Positions 1 through 50,235 are shown, counted from the first letter of the stretch. The stretch is 64,000 nucleotides of DNA from Antedon bifida (GCA_963402885.1 OY727101.1:21118417-21182416), one strand, 5' to 3'. Notes: generated by a model from the sequence alone, not told the origin. A program made the numbers and translations.

Positions 1-3000
1 GGGTCGCTTATTGAGACTCAAGATGACTACAGACAGTAACTAAATGATTCCTTTGAACTGGGTCATTTTCACCTCTAATTCTTTGAAACAGAATATTAAG
101 GAAATTAATTTTCCAGTGTTCAATCGTAATGTCTAACAATAGTAATTAGTTCCTTAGTTTAATTGTGCTTTCTTTAAAAACAAAAAGTGTTAGAATCCTA
201 CCTTTGAACCATGTTAAGGCCTTTAAAAAATGTTTTTTACGGTATTTATTCAGATTTTTTAGTTTGTTTTGTGTTAATGATAATTATGTAGTCTTCCTAA
301 AAAATGGGACCTGAAAAGGTAAAGATAAATAAAATAGAATCACTCTTATCATGCATGCAAATTTAAACAACAAAAAATTAATGTTCAATTACCCCCACTT
401 CCCCTTCCCCTCTGAAAAAACAAACAAAAAAAGCTGACCCTACATTTGAACCAGTTTGGACAACATACTTTAAACATGATATTTGATAATATCAATCAAG
501 CATGCTTTAGGTTGCTTTTTTCAAGTCAAATTTATTCTTTAATAAATTAACCCATGTCATTGAGAATAGAAATGCTGAATTTGATCAGTGGCTTGTGCTA
601 CAGTACGTCTGAACAGATCTTTAGTATAAGCTTTTGATTTATTAAAAATAGATTAGTCAATACAAATGCAATTGTAAACGTTATGTATACAGGTTACTAT
701 TGAAACTAACCAATACACAAAGGGAGTTCATGTAAAAGTAAGGTGACATTCAATTATTTGTTGAAGACATGTTGACAGTTCTAGAGTTTAAAATAACAAT
801 GACATTTTGCACATGTGTGACAATATTGTTAATAAGTCATGCGCCAAATTTTAGAATTCAGCAAAAAATAATAATATTTGAGACAAAAATTGTAAGCTCA
901 AAAAGTTTCTTGAATAGTAGATCGTTGTGTAATGTTAAAAAATATATTTCTACTCTTTCATTTCACAAGAAATTGTCCGTTAATAGAGGTGTCCTCCATG
1001 AGGGATTCTACTGGACTAGATTTCTTTAATATTCAAAATACTGTAGCATCTTTCTTTCCATGTCAGGCCATCTTCCTATCCATATATATAACCTCTCACC
1101 ACTTCACATTACTCTCTCATATGTATAACATGTAGCTGTACGGTCTATACAGTATAGTAAACTTTGTTTCCCATGCGGACACAATGCAAAGAAGTACACA
1201 TGCATGCAATGCAATTCACTTGGGCTGAACATATACTGTATATCTGACCATTGAATCCTAGAAAGCTTCCAAACTTTCGTTTAATTCATATTAACATGCA
1301 CTCATCACACCCCACACCGTTAAATACCTGGACACTTATTTCTACAAGTAGAGTAGGTAGTTTTTTTTTTATCAGCAATCAAAGGGAATACCCAACTGTT
1401 AGGCTGGCTTCCTCAATGCAAATCACTAAACTCTTGCAGGAAAGATTCAATTATATTCCTCTTGTCGCCTATCCATCGAAACCGCAACAATTTCACTTTT
1501 CTTTTTACCATAGTTTAAAAGTTACAGTTCGTTGATCATACAGAAAATTTGTTAAAACAATTTAGAAAATTTAAATAATGATGTTGTGCATGAAATGAAA
1601 AACTGATTTGATCATTGGATTCTGCCAAAGACCGTCAAAGATGAAAGGACTTGATGCACTGTATCTCATCTACTATGCCCCTACAATCTTCTAGGTCACG
1701 GCACAACTAGAACTACAGTAGATAATAATAAGCTTTCATAATGAGATGGTAGGCGAAGGACGAATGTTGAGTCGACCATATTGATACGATAATGAATATA
1801 ATGGTGTACATACTGTCATTTCATCTTTTGGAAGAGTAGGGGGTTTACCCCTGGTGTACTGGTTTATCTCGGCCCCTGTCGATCGACAGATGAAATATCA
1901 TTTGGTGGCAGCAACACAAAAAAATAGTGTCGTTCACAAAATTTACAAATTTAGGAACTTTATAAAAACATGAAATTCTAACAATGTTTGTAATTATAAA
2001 GCATAATTTATAACTACTTTAAGTGAAGACAATGTAGAAAACTTTTAAATTTGCACCAACGATTTCAAATATTTAATTGTAGGTGCTACACACATGTACA
2101 CAGTACTGTATATGTGTTGGTCTACTGTGATAGTGAATGTGTGTTTGGAATATTCCATTATTTTCGTCCAGACCAAAATGCAGGGTTAATCTCAACAGTT
2201 TGATTTCTAAACAAACTGACATAATCAATTTAAGGGACTACTCAGAAATGGTTGAAATTAGATACTAATTATTAATAGTTTCAATAAACCATCTGGTTCA
2301 ATTATAGTTAAATACTTTTGTTATGGTTATGAAAATAAAAGGAAAATGTTCTTAATTTTATTTTATAAACATTATTATTTATTTACTTGAATACAAGACT
2401 AGCAAACTTATGATGAGTTTAACATTAATAATGTCAATTCAATGATAAAAAGTTGGCTGTTAACCACCAGTTACAATCAGTTAAAATCAGTTATAAAACA
2501 GCAGTTACAACAGGGATATAGCTGTCAAGGAGTTACTGTATGATGTCCAATGTTATTTGGGTTGGTGGTGAATGAAATGGTACTTTGCTGTACTTTTCCT
2601 TTTCCAAGTATCCAGAGGTTTCTTGAGTGGGCTCTGTGGTGAAATAAATTAGGTGCAAGGTCATACAATTAGCTTTACTGTAGGACTTTGATTGAAGGTA
2701 TTCTATCCTTCAGTAGCTCTGGCCAGGACAAGTAAAGAAAGCCTGATGTATATGGTCTAGGCCTATGTAAAGTACTAGGTACCTCTTTCAAACAAAATTC
2801 ATTCTGTCAATGTTCTTACTTAGATCTAAAGTACTGTATGTTATTGTTATGACTGCGCACTAGACTTAATAAGGAAACATAAACAAAACAATGTTGGTCA
2901 GTTTAAGAATATCGTAAGCGATTGACATGCAAAATTCAAAATAGAAACAGCAAATGATAGTCTTAAGCTCTGTGTACATTGTCAAAATTTATGTGACAAA

Positions 3001-3267
3001 AAATGTGATCTGGCCATATATAGACATGATGATGTCATATCACTACCATATTCGGGCATATCACTACCCTATTTGGGAACGTCACACTTTTTTTTTCAAA
3101 CTAGTTTAATAGTGTAGACAGAGCTTTATGATAGTTATGAAAATAAATTATATTTTTTACCATTACAAGTACTTTTACCATTTCTGTAAACTTCGTCTGT
3201 AGGTTTGTTTGTAAATTCTAGAAACTACTGTATATTAATTTGTATTTTATTTTGTTTTTTTTATTAG
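1..3267 (+). other. Intron (or upstream part) of the MAP4K gene
   Basis: No exon of the kinase N-lobe could be found here, so this is read as intron left of the first visible exon. It ends in a polypyrimidine tract and TTATTAG acceptor. It holds one copy of the AGCTCTGTCTACAC inverted-repeat element (2966-3126) and otherwise AT-rich sequence with no supported feature. Short ORFs here look accidental. Confidence 0.6.
2966..3126. mobile_element. MITE-like element, family A (AGCTCTGTCTACAC termini)
   Basis: Begins AAGCTCTGTGTACATTGTC and ends with TAGTGTAGACAGAGCTT, an inverted repeat. The inside has a second inverted layer around the GATGATGTCATATCAC centre with ATATTTGGGC boxes. Other copies in the window are at 5842, 9006, 15232, 20476, 36661 and 46017. 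No ORF, so non-autonomous. Confidence 0.8.
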
Positions 3268-27842
<24,575 letters not shown>

Positions 27843-28470
27843 GAGTCAACAGATGCGAGAACAATCTTCCTGAAAAACATGTTATAATGAAGAATTTTCT
27901 CGCAGAACTAAAAAAAAATAGTATGAGAATCGACAAATTATAACAAAATATGAGGGATCATCTTTATTTTTTGGTAGCGACAACACGTAAAAATGGAAGA
28001 TTATCTCATCAAAATATAAAGTTAGAATCAATTTTGCGAGATCCAAAGTCATATTGCGATAGTGGCAACAACATGCGAGACTGAAGGATTGTATTGCAGA
28101 ACTCGAAAAATATCTGACAATCGACAAGCGTGAGATTCGTAGGAAGTAAGGACAAGGTGCGAGAATGTTTCAAAACTCATAAAGATATATGATAATCAAC
28201 AACAATTATCAAAGTGCGAGATTAAAGTATAGTTCTATAGTGATAACAATATGTAAGGGATGAAGATCTCATACCAATATAATAGGAGAATAGACAGTTG
28301 TGAGATTCATCTAATCATTTAATGAGAGTAAAAATGAATCAGTAGAATCTCACAAACCAATTCTTTTTGTCATGAGATTATCTGAGCACTATATAATCAT
28401 GCAAGTATAAATAGATCAAGTACATACACATCTTGCGAGAATCAAGTACTATTTTGCGAGATGTGAGACC
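27843..28470 (+). other. MAP4K 3'UTR with seven TGCGAGA motifs
   Basis: Directly after the stop. TGCGAGA starts at 27854, 28035, 28074, 28158, 28215, 28434 and 28455, with close variants (TCTCGC at 27898, TTGCGAT at 28054, GTGAGAT near 28128 and 28301). The same heptamer occurs in each unit of the 67 bp intron minisatellite. Either an old degenerate tandem repeat or a set of RNA-level sites. Confidence 0.7.
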
Positions 28471-28659
28471 AACTTCTAATATTAGAACTAGGAATTATAT
28501 ACAGCATCTGAATGACTGTTGCTGTTTATGACGTTTTGTCATAAAAGATTTAAATTAGAATTTTGCAGTGTATTGTGGTTTAACAAATACATTAAGTATT
28601 GACATCTTCATTGTCTTTAAAATGTAAAAATTGTCTCGCAATGTTCTTGTCTTCAAATT

Positions 28660-29345
28660 TGTGCCCCTATTAAAGGGACACCTTTGGCACCCAACATAGT
28701 GTCCCATTAATAGGAATGTCCCCTGAATAGGGGTTGGCCGTAGTGTTACAACATATATTACCCCTTGTTGTATTCCTTCAATAGGGGTGAATCCCTATTG
28801 TTCCTCTCAGCATTTTGTAAAATACTATCTATGTACGGTTGCTGTTTAATAAAGTAAAGACTCGTATTATCTCAGCATTACTGGATGATCTAGCAATGAC
28901 CAAAATGCAAGGAAGTGCTGTCTCTCCCAAGTAGTTTGCAAAATGTCGTTCCATATCTCATCTAATTTGAATACTCTGATTTTGATTGTGCTGCTAATAT
29001 CATTTTTGTGTATTTTAGAAATGTCTATCGCATATAATTTATTTTGATTTACTTACTAAAATTGTAGTATTTATTTTTTGTTTGATTTAACATATCTGGG
29101 ATAAAATGTAATAGAAATAAAACTTTGTATAAATGTAACCCTTTAGGCAATAAAATAATATATTACTACACATTCGAACTCTTATTAAGGGGACAACTGA
29201 GACCAAACTCAAAATGTCCACTTAATAGGGGTGCCTCATGTATAGGTGTTTACTGTGGTTTTAATATATATACTTTCCCTACATTTATTACACATGGAAG
29301 TGTCCTTTAATAAGGATGTCTCCTGAATAAAAGTGTCCAAAAGTA
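28660..29345. repeat. Two family B elements in 3' flank
   Basis: AGGGACACCTTTGGCACCCAA, TAGGAATGTCCCCTGAATAG and GGGGTTGGCC (28667-28805); second copy 29175-29345 with TTAAGGGGACAACTGAGACC and a right end TGATTCTACTGTA. A possible poly(A) signal AATAAA at 28848-28853 lies between them. Confidence 0.6.
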
Positions 29346-31590
29346 GTGATTCTACTGTATTACAATTTAGATTAATTTGGATTTGAAATCAAAATGGCAA
29401 CTTTAAACAAAGGTCTCAAATTTAACTTCGATTTTTCTTTTTCCGATATTCCTACAAGATATTATAATATTGTTTGATAGACTAGAATAATAGCAATATC
29501 AAATTTACACATTTTTAAGGCAAAACTTAAAAAAAGATAAATATATTTTATAATTCTTAATTCAACCCCTATAAGAGTTGTCATTAATTGCAGTATAAAA
29601 TAATTATTCAAAATTGGCCTCATACAAATTAGCAATTTTAAGAAAAAAATATATTATAATAATGGCAATAAATAGGATATAGTTCTGTTACTAACTTATT
29701 TTATTATCAAATACATAGTGTATTATTGCTAAAACAGGCTGCTGTCATCAAATGTAAACAATGACATCTTTGTAACAACAAGATCAAAGCCAGCTGTATA
29801 TTAAAATACAGAAATTCATAATTTCTTTCTGAAGGATAGAAAATAATTTTCAACCAAGTTTGGTTTTTCGATTTTTGTGGGCAAATTTGATATAGCAATC
29901 TTGATATGTATCAATGTATATGTCTTGATATTCTGATCATGTGTTTAAAATATTTCATTCTTTATAAAAAAAATTCAGGCACTTGAAAATATAAATACTT
30001 ATGATGATAGTTGAATTTTAATTTGGGTTTTCAGTTGTAAATTTGCGGTACTGTATGACCTATATTTTGCATTGGAAAAACATGGAATTTTTACATCTAT
30101 CCTTTTGCTGAAACATATTTTAACTCATAAATTCATTTTAGCTTTCTAAAGGGGGAAATACATAAAACAACTTAATATCATTTGCGAAATTGCAAAAAAA
30201 TATGCATTGTATGCGTACATAAATCCAGGGACTCTTCCCTTGTAAATCCATGAAATGTAAGATTTTTTACAATTGTGTAATATCACCAGAGAAAAATAAA
30301 AATAGATGTTTATAAAGATTTCTTTTTTGAAACACTTGCATTGTTTTGTGTACTTATGTATATGTGTGTATAGGTTTTGAAGCGTGTATATGAAGCGACG
30401 TGTATTTAGATTAAGTTTCTAGAGAAGGCTGTTGGAATACTGTATTTGTTTATATTATTGACAAAAGAACTTGTCGGCTCCAAATAGACTGAGTGGTTAT
30501 AATAACGGTAATACAAATATTAAACGTTAATGAATTTGTGTAGGTGATCTGTAAAAGAATTTAATTTATCAGAATGATGAAATTAACTATGGAATAAAGA
30601 AAATATTTCACTTAATATATGACCAAAGATATCATTTTGAGTTGAATAATTATTATTGTTGTTATCATTTTGCTGTAAAATTATCAATACTATAGCTTAC
30701 ATGGTAGTGTGTTCTGTTCTGTTATATTTTTGTGAAAGTAAATGGAATAATATTAAAATAAAAGAATATTAGAATATTCTTTTATTGTTTTCATGGGTAA
30801 ATAACAAATTATTATAATTATTCAATCAATATGTAATAATTTAATTTACAAAATGAATTTGTACTATAAACTGTATTCCAACAGCTTTCTGTTTTTGTAC
30901 TGTGTTAGGGCATATGTAATATAAGTTGTGTCCCTATCTTGTTGTAAAAAATGTACTAAAACAATTATAGAGAGTGTTTAAGTTGCTAACGATTATGTTG
31001 CAATTCCTGTTCATTAAACTTTAATAAGATTCTGTGATTTTGTATTTATATGAAGATTTAAACAAATTAATGATAGTTAATATGAAATAGTAATATTATT
31101 AATTTTCATCTTTGTATTTAATCATCGCTGATTTTAGAGTGTATATATGCATAAAACTAATTTTTGATCTTTTTTTACTAATTTGTAGAATTTATAGCTT
31201 AAAAACGTTGCAGATTTTTTCTTTTTTCAGTCAATATTTTTATTTGTGGTTATCTATATAATACACACAGGGAGATAATTTTAGAGTTGTTAAAATTAGT
31301 GAATAATTACTTTAAAATATCCTCCTACCTTCATGTTTGTCCAATAAAATAATTACCATATATCAAAATGTAAAAATGAAACTTTTTCTACAGTATGTAT
31401 CTATGGGCAAGTAATAATTGGAAAGTATGAATTTGTCAGGAAAAAGTCTGTCAGAATTTTATGTTGTAACTCTATAATAAAGGTTACCGTTTGGCCTTAT
31501 TAGACCATACATTTAAGTACGTTTTCTTTTTATCGTTGATTGTGTCAATCCATATTAAATTTGTATATAAATATTTCAGAGGTGGTAATT
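29346..31590. other. AT-rich intergenic DNA
   Basis: I see no gene, RNA or clear repeat here. It is long poly-A/T-rich sequence with many chance AATAAA words, so the MAP4K transcript end cannot be fixed. Confidence 0.6.
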
Positions 31591-31775
31591 CTGTGTTCCA
31601 ATCCTTCAGATGGCCGTATTATTAGCATGTTTAACTCCACAAAGACTACTACTACTGGAAACAAATCTTTGTGAGTAGAACGTGTCATTAATGAGATAAG
31701 ATCCTGACATCTGACAGGATTTGAACCCAGGACCCATGGGTCAGTAACTGAGAATCCAAACCACAAGTCCACTCA
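31590..31775 (-). mobile_element. tRNA-derived SINE, minus strand
   Basis: On the minus strand it reads GTGGTTTGGATTCTCAG (A-box region) then GGGTCCTGGGTTCAAATCC (B box), followed by a non-tRNA tail. The head matches the plus-strand SINE at 44014 almost base for base. Confidence 0.75.
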
Positions 31776-31795
31776 AAATATGTATCCTCTCATTT

Positions 31796-31959
31796 TAAGG
31801 GTCGTTCACACCTGTTCCGGCACGGTTCTGTTCCGGCGGCAGAAAATCAAATCTAACACACCAATGTTTCATTTTCACGATGCTCCACGCGGCTATGCCA
31901 CAATCGATATGCGCGTAGCCAGACCAAAACCATGCCGGAACAGGTGTGAAAGACCATTA
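31796..31959. mobile_element. MITE with 26 bp terminal inverted repeats (TTCACACCTGTTCCGGCA)
   Basis: Left GTCGTTCACACCTGTTCCGG and right CCGGAACAGGTGTGAAAGAC are inverted copies. The inside is GC- and CpG-richer than its surroundings, and it is flanked by TAA/TTA. About 160 bp, no transposase. The ORF across it is incidental. Confidence 0.85.
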
Positions 31960-32102
31960 ACACATGCATGTTCTTCATTGTCATTAGATACAGAACAACA
32001 TACTGACATTTTACCATTCATTTACTGGGTTGTTTGTTAATACATGTATAATCAATCCACTTGATCAAAAGTCTTATATTGGTTCAAGATACCAGGATGA
32101 TA

Positions 32103-32220
32103 ACATTTTGCACCAATCGAATCACTCCTAAACACACGCTAGGGATTACAATGATGTTATATCTACATTTTGCACCAATCGAATCATTCGTAAACACACG
32201 CTAGGGAGTACAATGATGTA
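32103..32220 (+). repeat. 62 bp direct duplication
   Basis: ACATTTTGCACCAATCGAAT, then AAACACACGCTAGGGA and TACAATGATGT occur twice with a 62 bp offset and few differences. Confidence 0.85.
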
Positions 32221-33169
32221 TTTCATTCTTCTGGATGCTGTTAGACGATAATAATTTAGAAGAAATTGTAATAGACCAGTAGCTGCTGTATTAATGTTTC
32301 AACCTAAATAAATAGTCATATGACCATGACCATTAAATGGGACAAATATACTGCCCTCTAGTGTAAAATTGTTAACAGTACGATGAATAAAACAAAAGAT
32401 TGATATGCCAGCTCAGGGCTCGAAACCTTTAACAAAAATAAAGATAGTCCGCTGGTTAAATTTAATCCTCTTATATATGGATATCATCCATATGTAAATT
32501 TCAATGAAGAGCAAGAAATATGTCTTTCCTTACGTATACCGCAATTTGCTTTTACTAATATAAATACAGCAGTTATTCTCTATTTTCATATCAACTATCC
32601 ATGTCTATGTTTAAAATCATTTTACAATCGTTTTATCTGCCACACAATAAAACTAATTAACAAAAAATATATGCAATTAAAAATTGTCAAAACAATGTAG
32701 GGAATAAGAAACAAAATCCTCTCCTCCCAATTTCTGTACGTTTTGAATTTCATTTTATAAAAAAAAAATACCCTGCAAGTTGATGTACTAGTTTTCAAAA
32801 TTCCCCTTTCGACAGGATTGACTTTATAATTAATAATTAATGTTTAAAAAAAAATAAGAATTCAAATTGGTTCAATTAAAACTGAATATTTTAAAAAATT
32901 CAAGCAGTCCATCCTCTGCATTGTTTATTTTTTATTTCATTCAAACCTAGCGCCATTGAAACTGTGTTTATGTTTTGATAAAGTGATAATGAATATCATT
33001 ATGAAACGAGTAAACAAATTTGTTTCATCAGTAATTTATCAAATTTGTTTTTTATTCTCCTGTTTGATATTATGTCAATGTTATTCTTTTGCCGCAGTTG
33101 AGAATTCCTATTGTTTACTAACGGTTGCTATGGTTAATCAATTTACATATTAAGTATTTGACCCTGATG

Positions 33170-33645
33170 TTAAGTACGATCTACTTTTCCTGAAGTACGC
33201 TTGCGCGTCGCCCGCGAGTAATATTAAACATTTTGAAGATAAATACATTGTTTATATCGTAAAAATACTCATTTTAACAAATTTTAATATCTTGGTTAAT
33301 ACATGAATTAGTTATGTTCATTTTAATATTCATTTACCAAAACAAATTATTGTAATGAAAAGACCGTATCACATCGCGGAATAATCTTGTATCTGGGGTC
33401 ATTAATTGCAAATGGTTCTTCTCGAGATCTCTCTGTGTGCGAAGACATCGCGGTAAACAATATTTTTACTGGATGGGTAAATCGATGTGGTACATATTTC
33501 TGTGTTTTAAACACATGTTTTAAGTCAAATTACTAGCCTATCTAGAATAAAGTTAATTAACACTTTATTAAATCGTTTATAGGACAGCTTAAATTGATAT
33601 GGATAGCCTACCTCGATAACTGAACATTATGATGGAGTGAGTTGG
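33170..33645 (+). promoter_or_regulatory. Probable promoter / first untranslated exon of the CDKL gene
   Basis: A CpG-richer patch (GCGCGTCGCCCGCGAG at about 33203-33218, CATCGCGG near 33372 and 33445) in DNA that otherwise lacks CpG. It is followed by a good donor GTTGG|GTAAGT at 33646 and an acceptor TTTTTCCATAG at 34556, which would give a spliced 5' leader 94 bp before the start codon. Inference from composition and splice sites only. Confidence 0.35.
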
Positions 33646-34638
33646 GTAAGTAGCCACACGACGAACATAGAAAAAATACCTGACACTGACAGTGTTGGTA
33701 ATTTATAATCAGTTGTTTACTAGGTAGGCCTATACCTAGGCTCGGTAACATACTATTTTATCTAGCTAGGTCTAGGTCTAGGATTAGATATAGTAGGTTG
33801 ATTTTATATTGTTTATGTTCGGTGATTACTACTAGGCCTAGGCCCAAGTTAAACATTGTTGATTTAGTTAAAATTGTATCATATTCATTCGTATTGTTGT
33901 TGAATGATATAAAATAAAATTATGCAGAATGATGTGTTCCTTTTTTAATTTAATAATCACAGCAGTCCAGAATGTCTATCGAATCACACCATTGACAGTG
34001 GCACTGCTCCGCATTCAATGTCCGTAGAAATGTGTGCCCCCAAAAAATCTGACAACAAACACCCGAGATACACACAGATGTCAAAAAATCAAAGAAAAAT
34101 AGCTGTCACATGCTGTGTGGCATTGTGCCCCAACGAAAACCGACCAGTAGTTTTCATCAAGTTCCAGTTTTTTACCATGATTACATGTCTGCGCAAGGCA
34201 AATGGAAATTTTTTTAAATATAACTTTAAAAAGGCAATTGGAAATATGTAGATGAGTTTATTATACCTGCGTGAAATATTTTGTCGCACATCATTTTATT
34301 TTTTTAATGACAAAAAATACAATGATTAATGGTTGAAAATTTAAAAACAAGTAATATTAATATTTTCACAAAACATGCCTTCAAAATCCTATATCAAAAA
34401 TGTTTTAGCTTATGTAAGGAGATTAGAACCATAATATAATTCCTTTGGCCTATGTACAGATAAAAATAGTTTTAGCTTTTTATTTAAACAAATATTAGTC
34501 TACAAGTTATTAGCTATCAATCAAATTAATCAATTAGTTGTTTTGTTTTTCCATAGATTCATCATACTCAACAAGTTGAAGCACCAACTGCTAATAATTT
34601 AAAATAAAGTTGAACTTTATATATATATTTATATATAA

Positions 34639-46377
<11,739 letters not shown>

Positions 46378-46608
46378 CTGGCTGTGCATCCTGTCCGCGT
46401 ATGTAAAGACACCCTGCAACTCCACTTACGAGGCTTCTCGGTAGCAGATGACCCTCGAGGACCTAGTGAAGTGAGAGGCGACGGTAGAGAAACAAAACTA
46501 AGCGTTAAAAGTGACGCTGCTCGGTTACAACCGCCACATCTACCGGAACCACCTCGCTTACATAACCCCCTCCATCTGTTGCCTAGAGTCAAGAGTGGTG
46601 GAAATTGA
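46378..46608 (+). other. 76 sense codons in frame directly after the CDKL stop (possible readthrough extension)
   Basis: The reading frame of the last CDKL exon continues past TGA (46375-46377) without interruption for 76 codons to a second TGA at 46606-46608. The stretch is clearly GC-richer than the DNA around it. Its predicted product contains basic, proline-rich segments such as PPHLPEPPRLHNPLHLLPR, somewhat like the LPHL-type segments of the annotated tail. TGA followed by CTG is a permissive context related to the known TGA-CTA readthrough signal. Alternatives: extension lost by a recent nonsense change, a sequence error at the TGA, or simply a GC-rich 3'UTR. Confidence 0.4.
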
Positions 46609-49600
46609 TTGTTATTCATTTATAAATTTTAAAAGTGTTTACACATGAGTGTATACATCGGCCGTTCTCATACAGTATCATGTCTAGTGACAGTAAACAG
46701 CCTGCAGTATTGTGTCTGCTGATGGTAACAGGCCCATTCATAACACATAACACCTAAATATTTAACTATCTCTCTCGCTATTTAAAAATAAGAACAAACT
46801 ACATTTATTAGGTTGGTCTACCGATTGGAAAACTAAATGCCTATTTACAAGTGGTAATGGTAAGCGGTAATGGGTATAAAATCTATATTATTTCTATTTT
46901 TAAACAGGGACGAGTGGTTGAGAGGATACAGATTCTATGTGGGACAAGCTATGCGCTTTTTTTACCATTACCGCTCATCAGTAAATTGGCCTTAAAACAC
47001 TAATGCTTTGCATAAAGGCGTTGACACAACACTTTTGAAAAAGTCTGGAGATGCTATACAGTAGCCCATGTTGGATGACTGTCGGCCAACACAATATTGC
47101 AGACTGTTTAGTTCATTCTCTTTTAACGTTTACCAATCTTTATCTAAGTATTATTGATATACTGTTAAGTATTATTATACTAACTTTATTCCAAACTATG
47201 AGAATGCTTGAAAGTCATTTTCCATTCCAACCGCGGTCAGGATGCCGTCGTAATTTCATAAGGTGAATTCTACAGTTGCCAATTCCTCTTTTGCTGCGTA
47301 TCGGTGTTCATTTTACCAAATCTTTTTGCTGTAATTAAAAATAAAATAGTTGTTGTTGCTGTAGACGTTGTATGCTCATCACGACAACACTGTTATCACA
47401 GTGACTCAAATGCTGATGATTTCTATCATAAATTCTACTTTTCATTTAGTAAAACTTTAAATTTAATTTGGTTATATCAGGGAAGAGTGTAATTTCACTC
47501 TTCTCTGGTTGTATTAATTTAGACATTACTGGTTACTGTATATTCTTGTGAATAAGATATAGGATAAATAATCAAAGATGAGTACTCTAAACCACTGTGA
47601 TTTTCATATACAACGGCTGTTTCGAATCAACCAATCAGATACCAGTTTAAAGCTGTTACAAAGCTTACAGCAATTTGTGCATAATACCACCATGAATATA
47701 TTCTGATACTTGGATTTGAATTATTATTCATTTCATTACCATTCTCACAATGTAGATATAATCAAAAACTACTGTATTGAAAAATACTTATTAGAATTTG
47801 CTATAATAGGTGCCATGGCAGCCATCTTACTGGCATGCACCACTATACGATCCATGCATTCAACAATTCATGACAAACATTTAATTTAATTGTTTATTTT
47901 GTCTTTTTATAAGTGGAAACATTGGTTTTTCGCGGTTTTTTCTATGGAAGAGATTAACTTTTTAAAAAATGAAAGTCTGATTTTATTAACCTTCATTTTT
48001 CATGTTTTTGAAGGTTTTTTCCCTGTGAAACAAACGAGGGCCAATTATATTTTAACACTATGAAAAATCTCTCATTTTCACATTTAAATCAATAAACTCG
48101 GGTATTGTCAACTAAATTATTTTGGTCATATATCGTATACACAAGAATATGCAGTAACTCGGGCATACCAGTGATTTGGATTAGGTTACAGCTTGTAGTA
48201 GTAAGCACACAAACGCATACAGAATGCATGGTTACGATTATTTATGTTATTTTTTGTTCATATTTAATCAAATTGTACACATTTTTAATGAATGTTATTT
48301 GACTTTGTATATAATGTAAAAATGAATATGCATGTTATAGGTATGTTTACTAGGGTAGTTCCACAAAATTTGCTTTATTAAAAAAAACATACATTTCAGT
48401 ATTTTATTGACTAGGAATGTTATATTCCCTATATATTTTTTTTTTATTCATAGAAAAGAGAAATAAAGTTTTAGATATATAGTATATTTGATTAATATGA
48501 TTTTTTTTATTTGAAATTTGCCATAATGACCCATTTAAAAATGCATAAATTGTTTTGAAGTTTGAAAAATAATAATAAATAACTGTAGTACGATTGGATT
48601 GAACAATGAAAGGGCATTCTAGTATGCATTTGAATTTTCAAATGGTTTTTCTGGTTTTTTGTCAACATTTGAACTATTTTTCAACCTTCTTTCAAAACCA
48701 TACCTTTATCATAGCTGTATTGCTATTAGTAAGATGCAATGTTAAAATCCAGTCGAGAATTAACATAAACATATTGTTGATGTTTTACAATAAATCAGAA
48801 ATCTAAATATAGAATCCCATAAGTGTTGTTACCATGGTAATAATGTTGTAATGTGGCTACATCAAATCTTTTATATTCAAGCCATTTGTCATCATTTTAA
48901 GTTTGTATCTTAAAACACCTGTTGTACTTTGAATGCCAAAGAGTCATTTTCTTTTAGCGAACAATAACATAGTTACTTGGAAACAAGATAATGTAATAGC
49001 ATTTTGTTGCTATTAGCTACCAAAAATGCGGTCAACTAGAGTCAGTGTTGAGTGTTGATGTAAATGTTGTTGTCATCCTTATTGCATGTTCATTACATTA
49101 TCCTTCTGAAAGCTGCCTCTCATTCTGACACTATTGATTTGAAAACATATGTCTAGAAAATATTTTATAACATTTTGAACAGTTCAAATTTATGTTTTAT
49201 AGTTTTATCCAGTATTGTGTCTGGGTAAACATGATTATATCTCATGCCATTCATCCTCCTTCTGTTACCCTCCTCATTATTTCCTATTTTGTTGTTCTTG
49301 CATATGTTGTGAGGGCAACTTGATTTTAGTTTTTTTCTTCAATTCCATTTTTCTTTGGCTGTTTCTTGGTTGCCAATCCATCTGCTACCCTCTCTTCTTG
49401 CTAAATGACGTCACATGCCCCTCTCCATTTTGGTACACATAATAGATTTGTGTAGGCCCATTGTTGCCCAGCTATGATTTTGTTCCCAATTCTTGAAATA
49501 TTATCACAATTGCAAACATGCCATTTGTGATAACTTGTGATAAATATGATATTGAGTATTATTTTAGTAAAATGATTTTTTGAAAATGTTATTTACAAAT

Positions 49601-50084
49601 TATTCCGATAAAAGTTAAATGAATTGCAAAATGTTGATTGAATGTATTTAGTACAGGTCTCCAGTTAAAGACCAATTTAGGTACAACAAGTTTGTGCTAA
49701 TTTTGCTCTGTGATAAAATAGTTATTTTGGACGAGTCATTTAAACATAATTGTATAAACATTGTATAATCTACTGTTTAAAATTAGATTTGCTAGTGAAA
49801 TTGTAACAATTAAAGAAGTAAAATAAATTTAAATAATTTTAATTAATAAAATGAAATTCATCTGATTTCATAATTTTTTTAAGCAAGGTACTTTTTCTTT
49901 GAACCAAATATGTTTGGTACAAAATTCATGATCAATCTTAAATGTTGCTCAAACGAATAAAATAATAGTAAAATATAATATTAGCTAGTAATATTGTTAG
50001 GAAATGGTTTATTGTTAAATCAGCAACTACTGTATGTGGTACAAATAAGCTAAGATGATCACTTTGCATATTAACTGTCTATAC
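46609..50084. other. CDKL 3' flank and intergenic DNA
   Basis: 3.5 kb without a supported gene. Candidate poly(A) signals (AATAAA near 48090 and 48465) are too common in this DNA to choose between. No tRNA, rRNA or long ORF seen. Confidence 0.65.
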
Positions 50085-50235
50085 AGTAGAACCCCTCCTT
50101 TGGGGACACCCCTATTAAGGGGACACCCCTATTAAAGGGACACCCCTATTAAGGGGACACCCCTATTAAGGGGACACCCCTATTAAGGGGGTAAATGTGT
50201 GGAAGGTTTCCCCTTAATAGGTCTTCTACTGTATA
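50085..50235. mobile_element. Family B element with internal 18 bp tandem array
   Basis: Termini TACAGTAGAACCCCTCC and GGTCTTCTACTGTA are inverted. Inside are five copies of CCCCTATTAAGGGGACAC, an 18 bp unit that is itself nearly palindromic. Confidence 0.85.

Noticed and set aside
31680-31770. tRNA gene on minus strand
   Set aside because: A and B boxes are recognisable but no cloverleaf or acceptor stem can be formed; a related copy with a long tail at 44014 shows it is a SINE.
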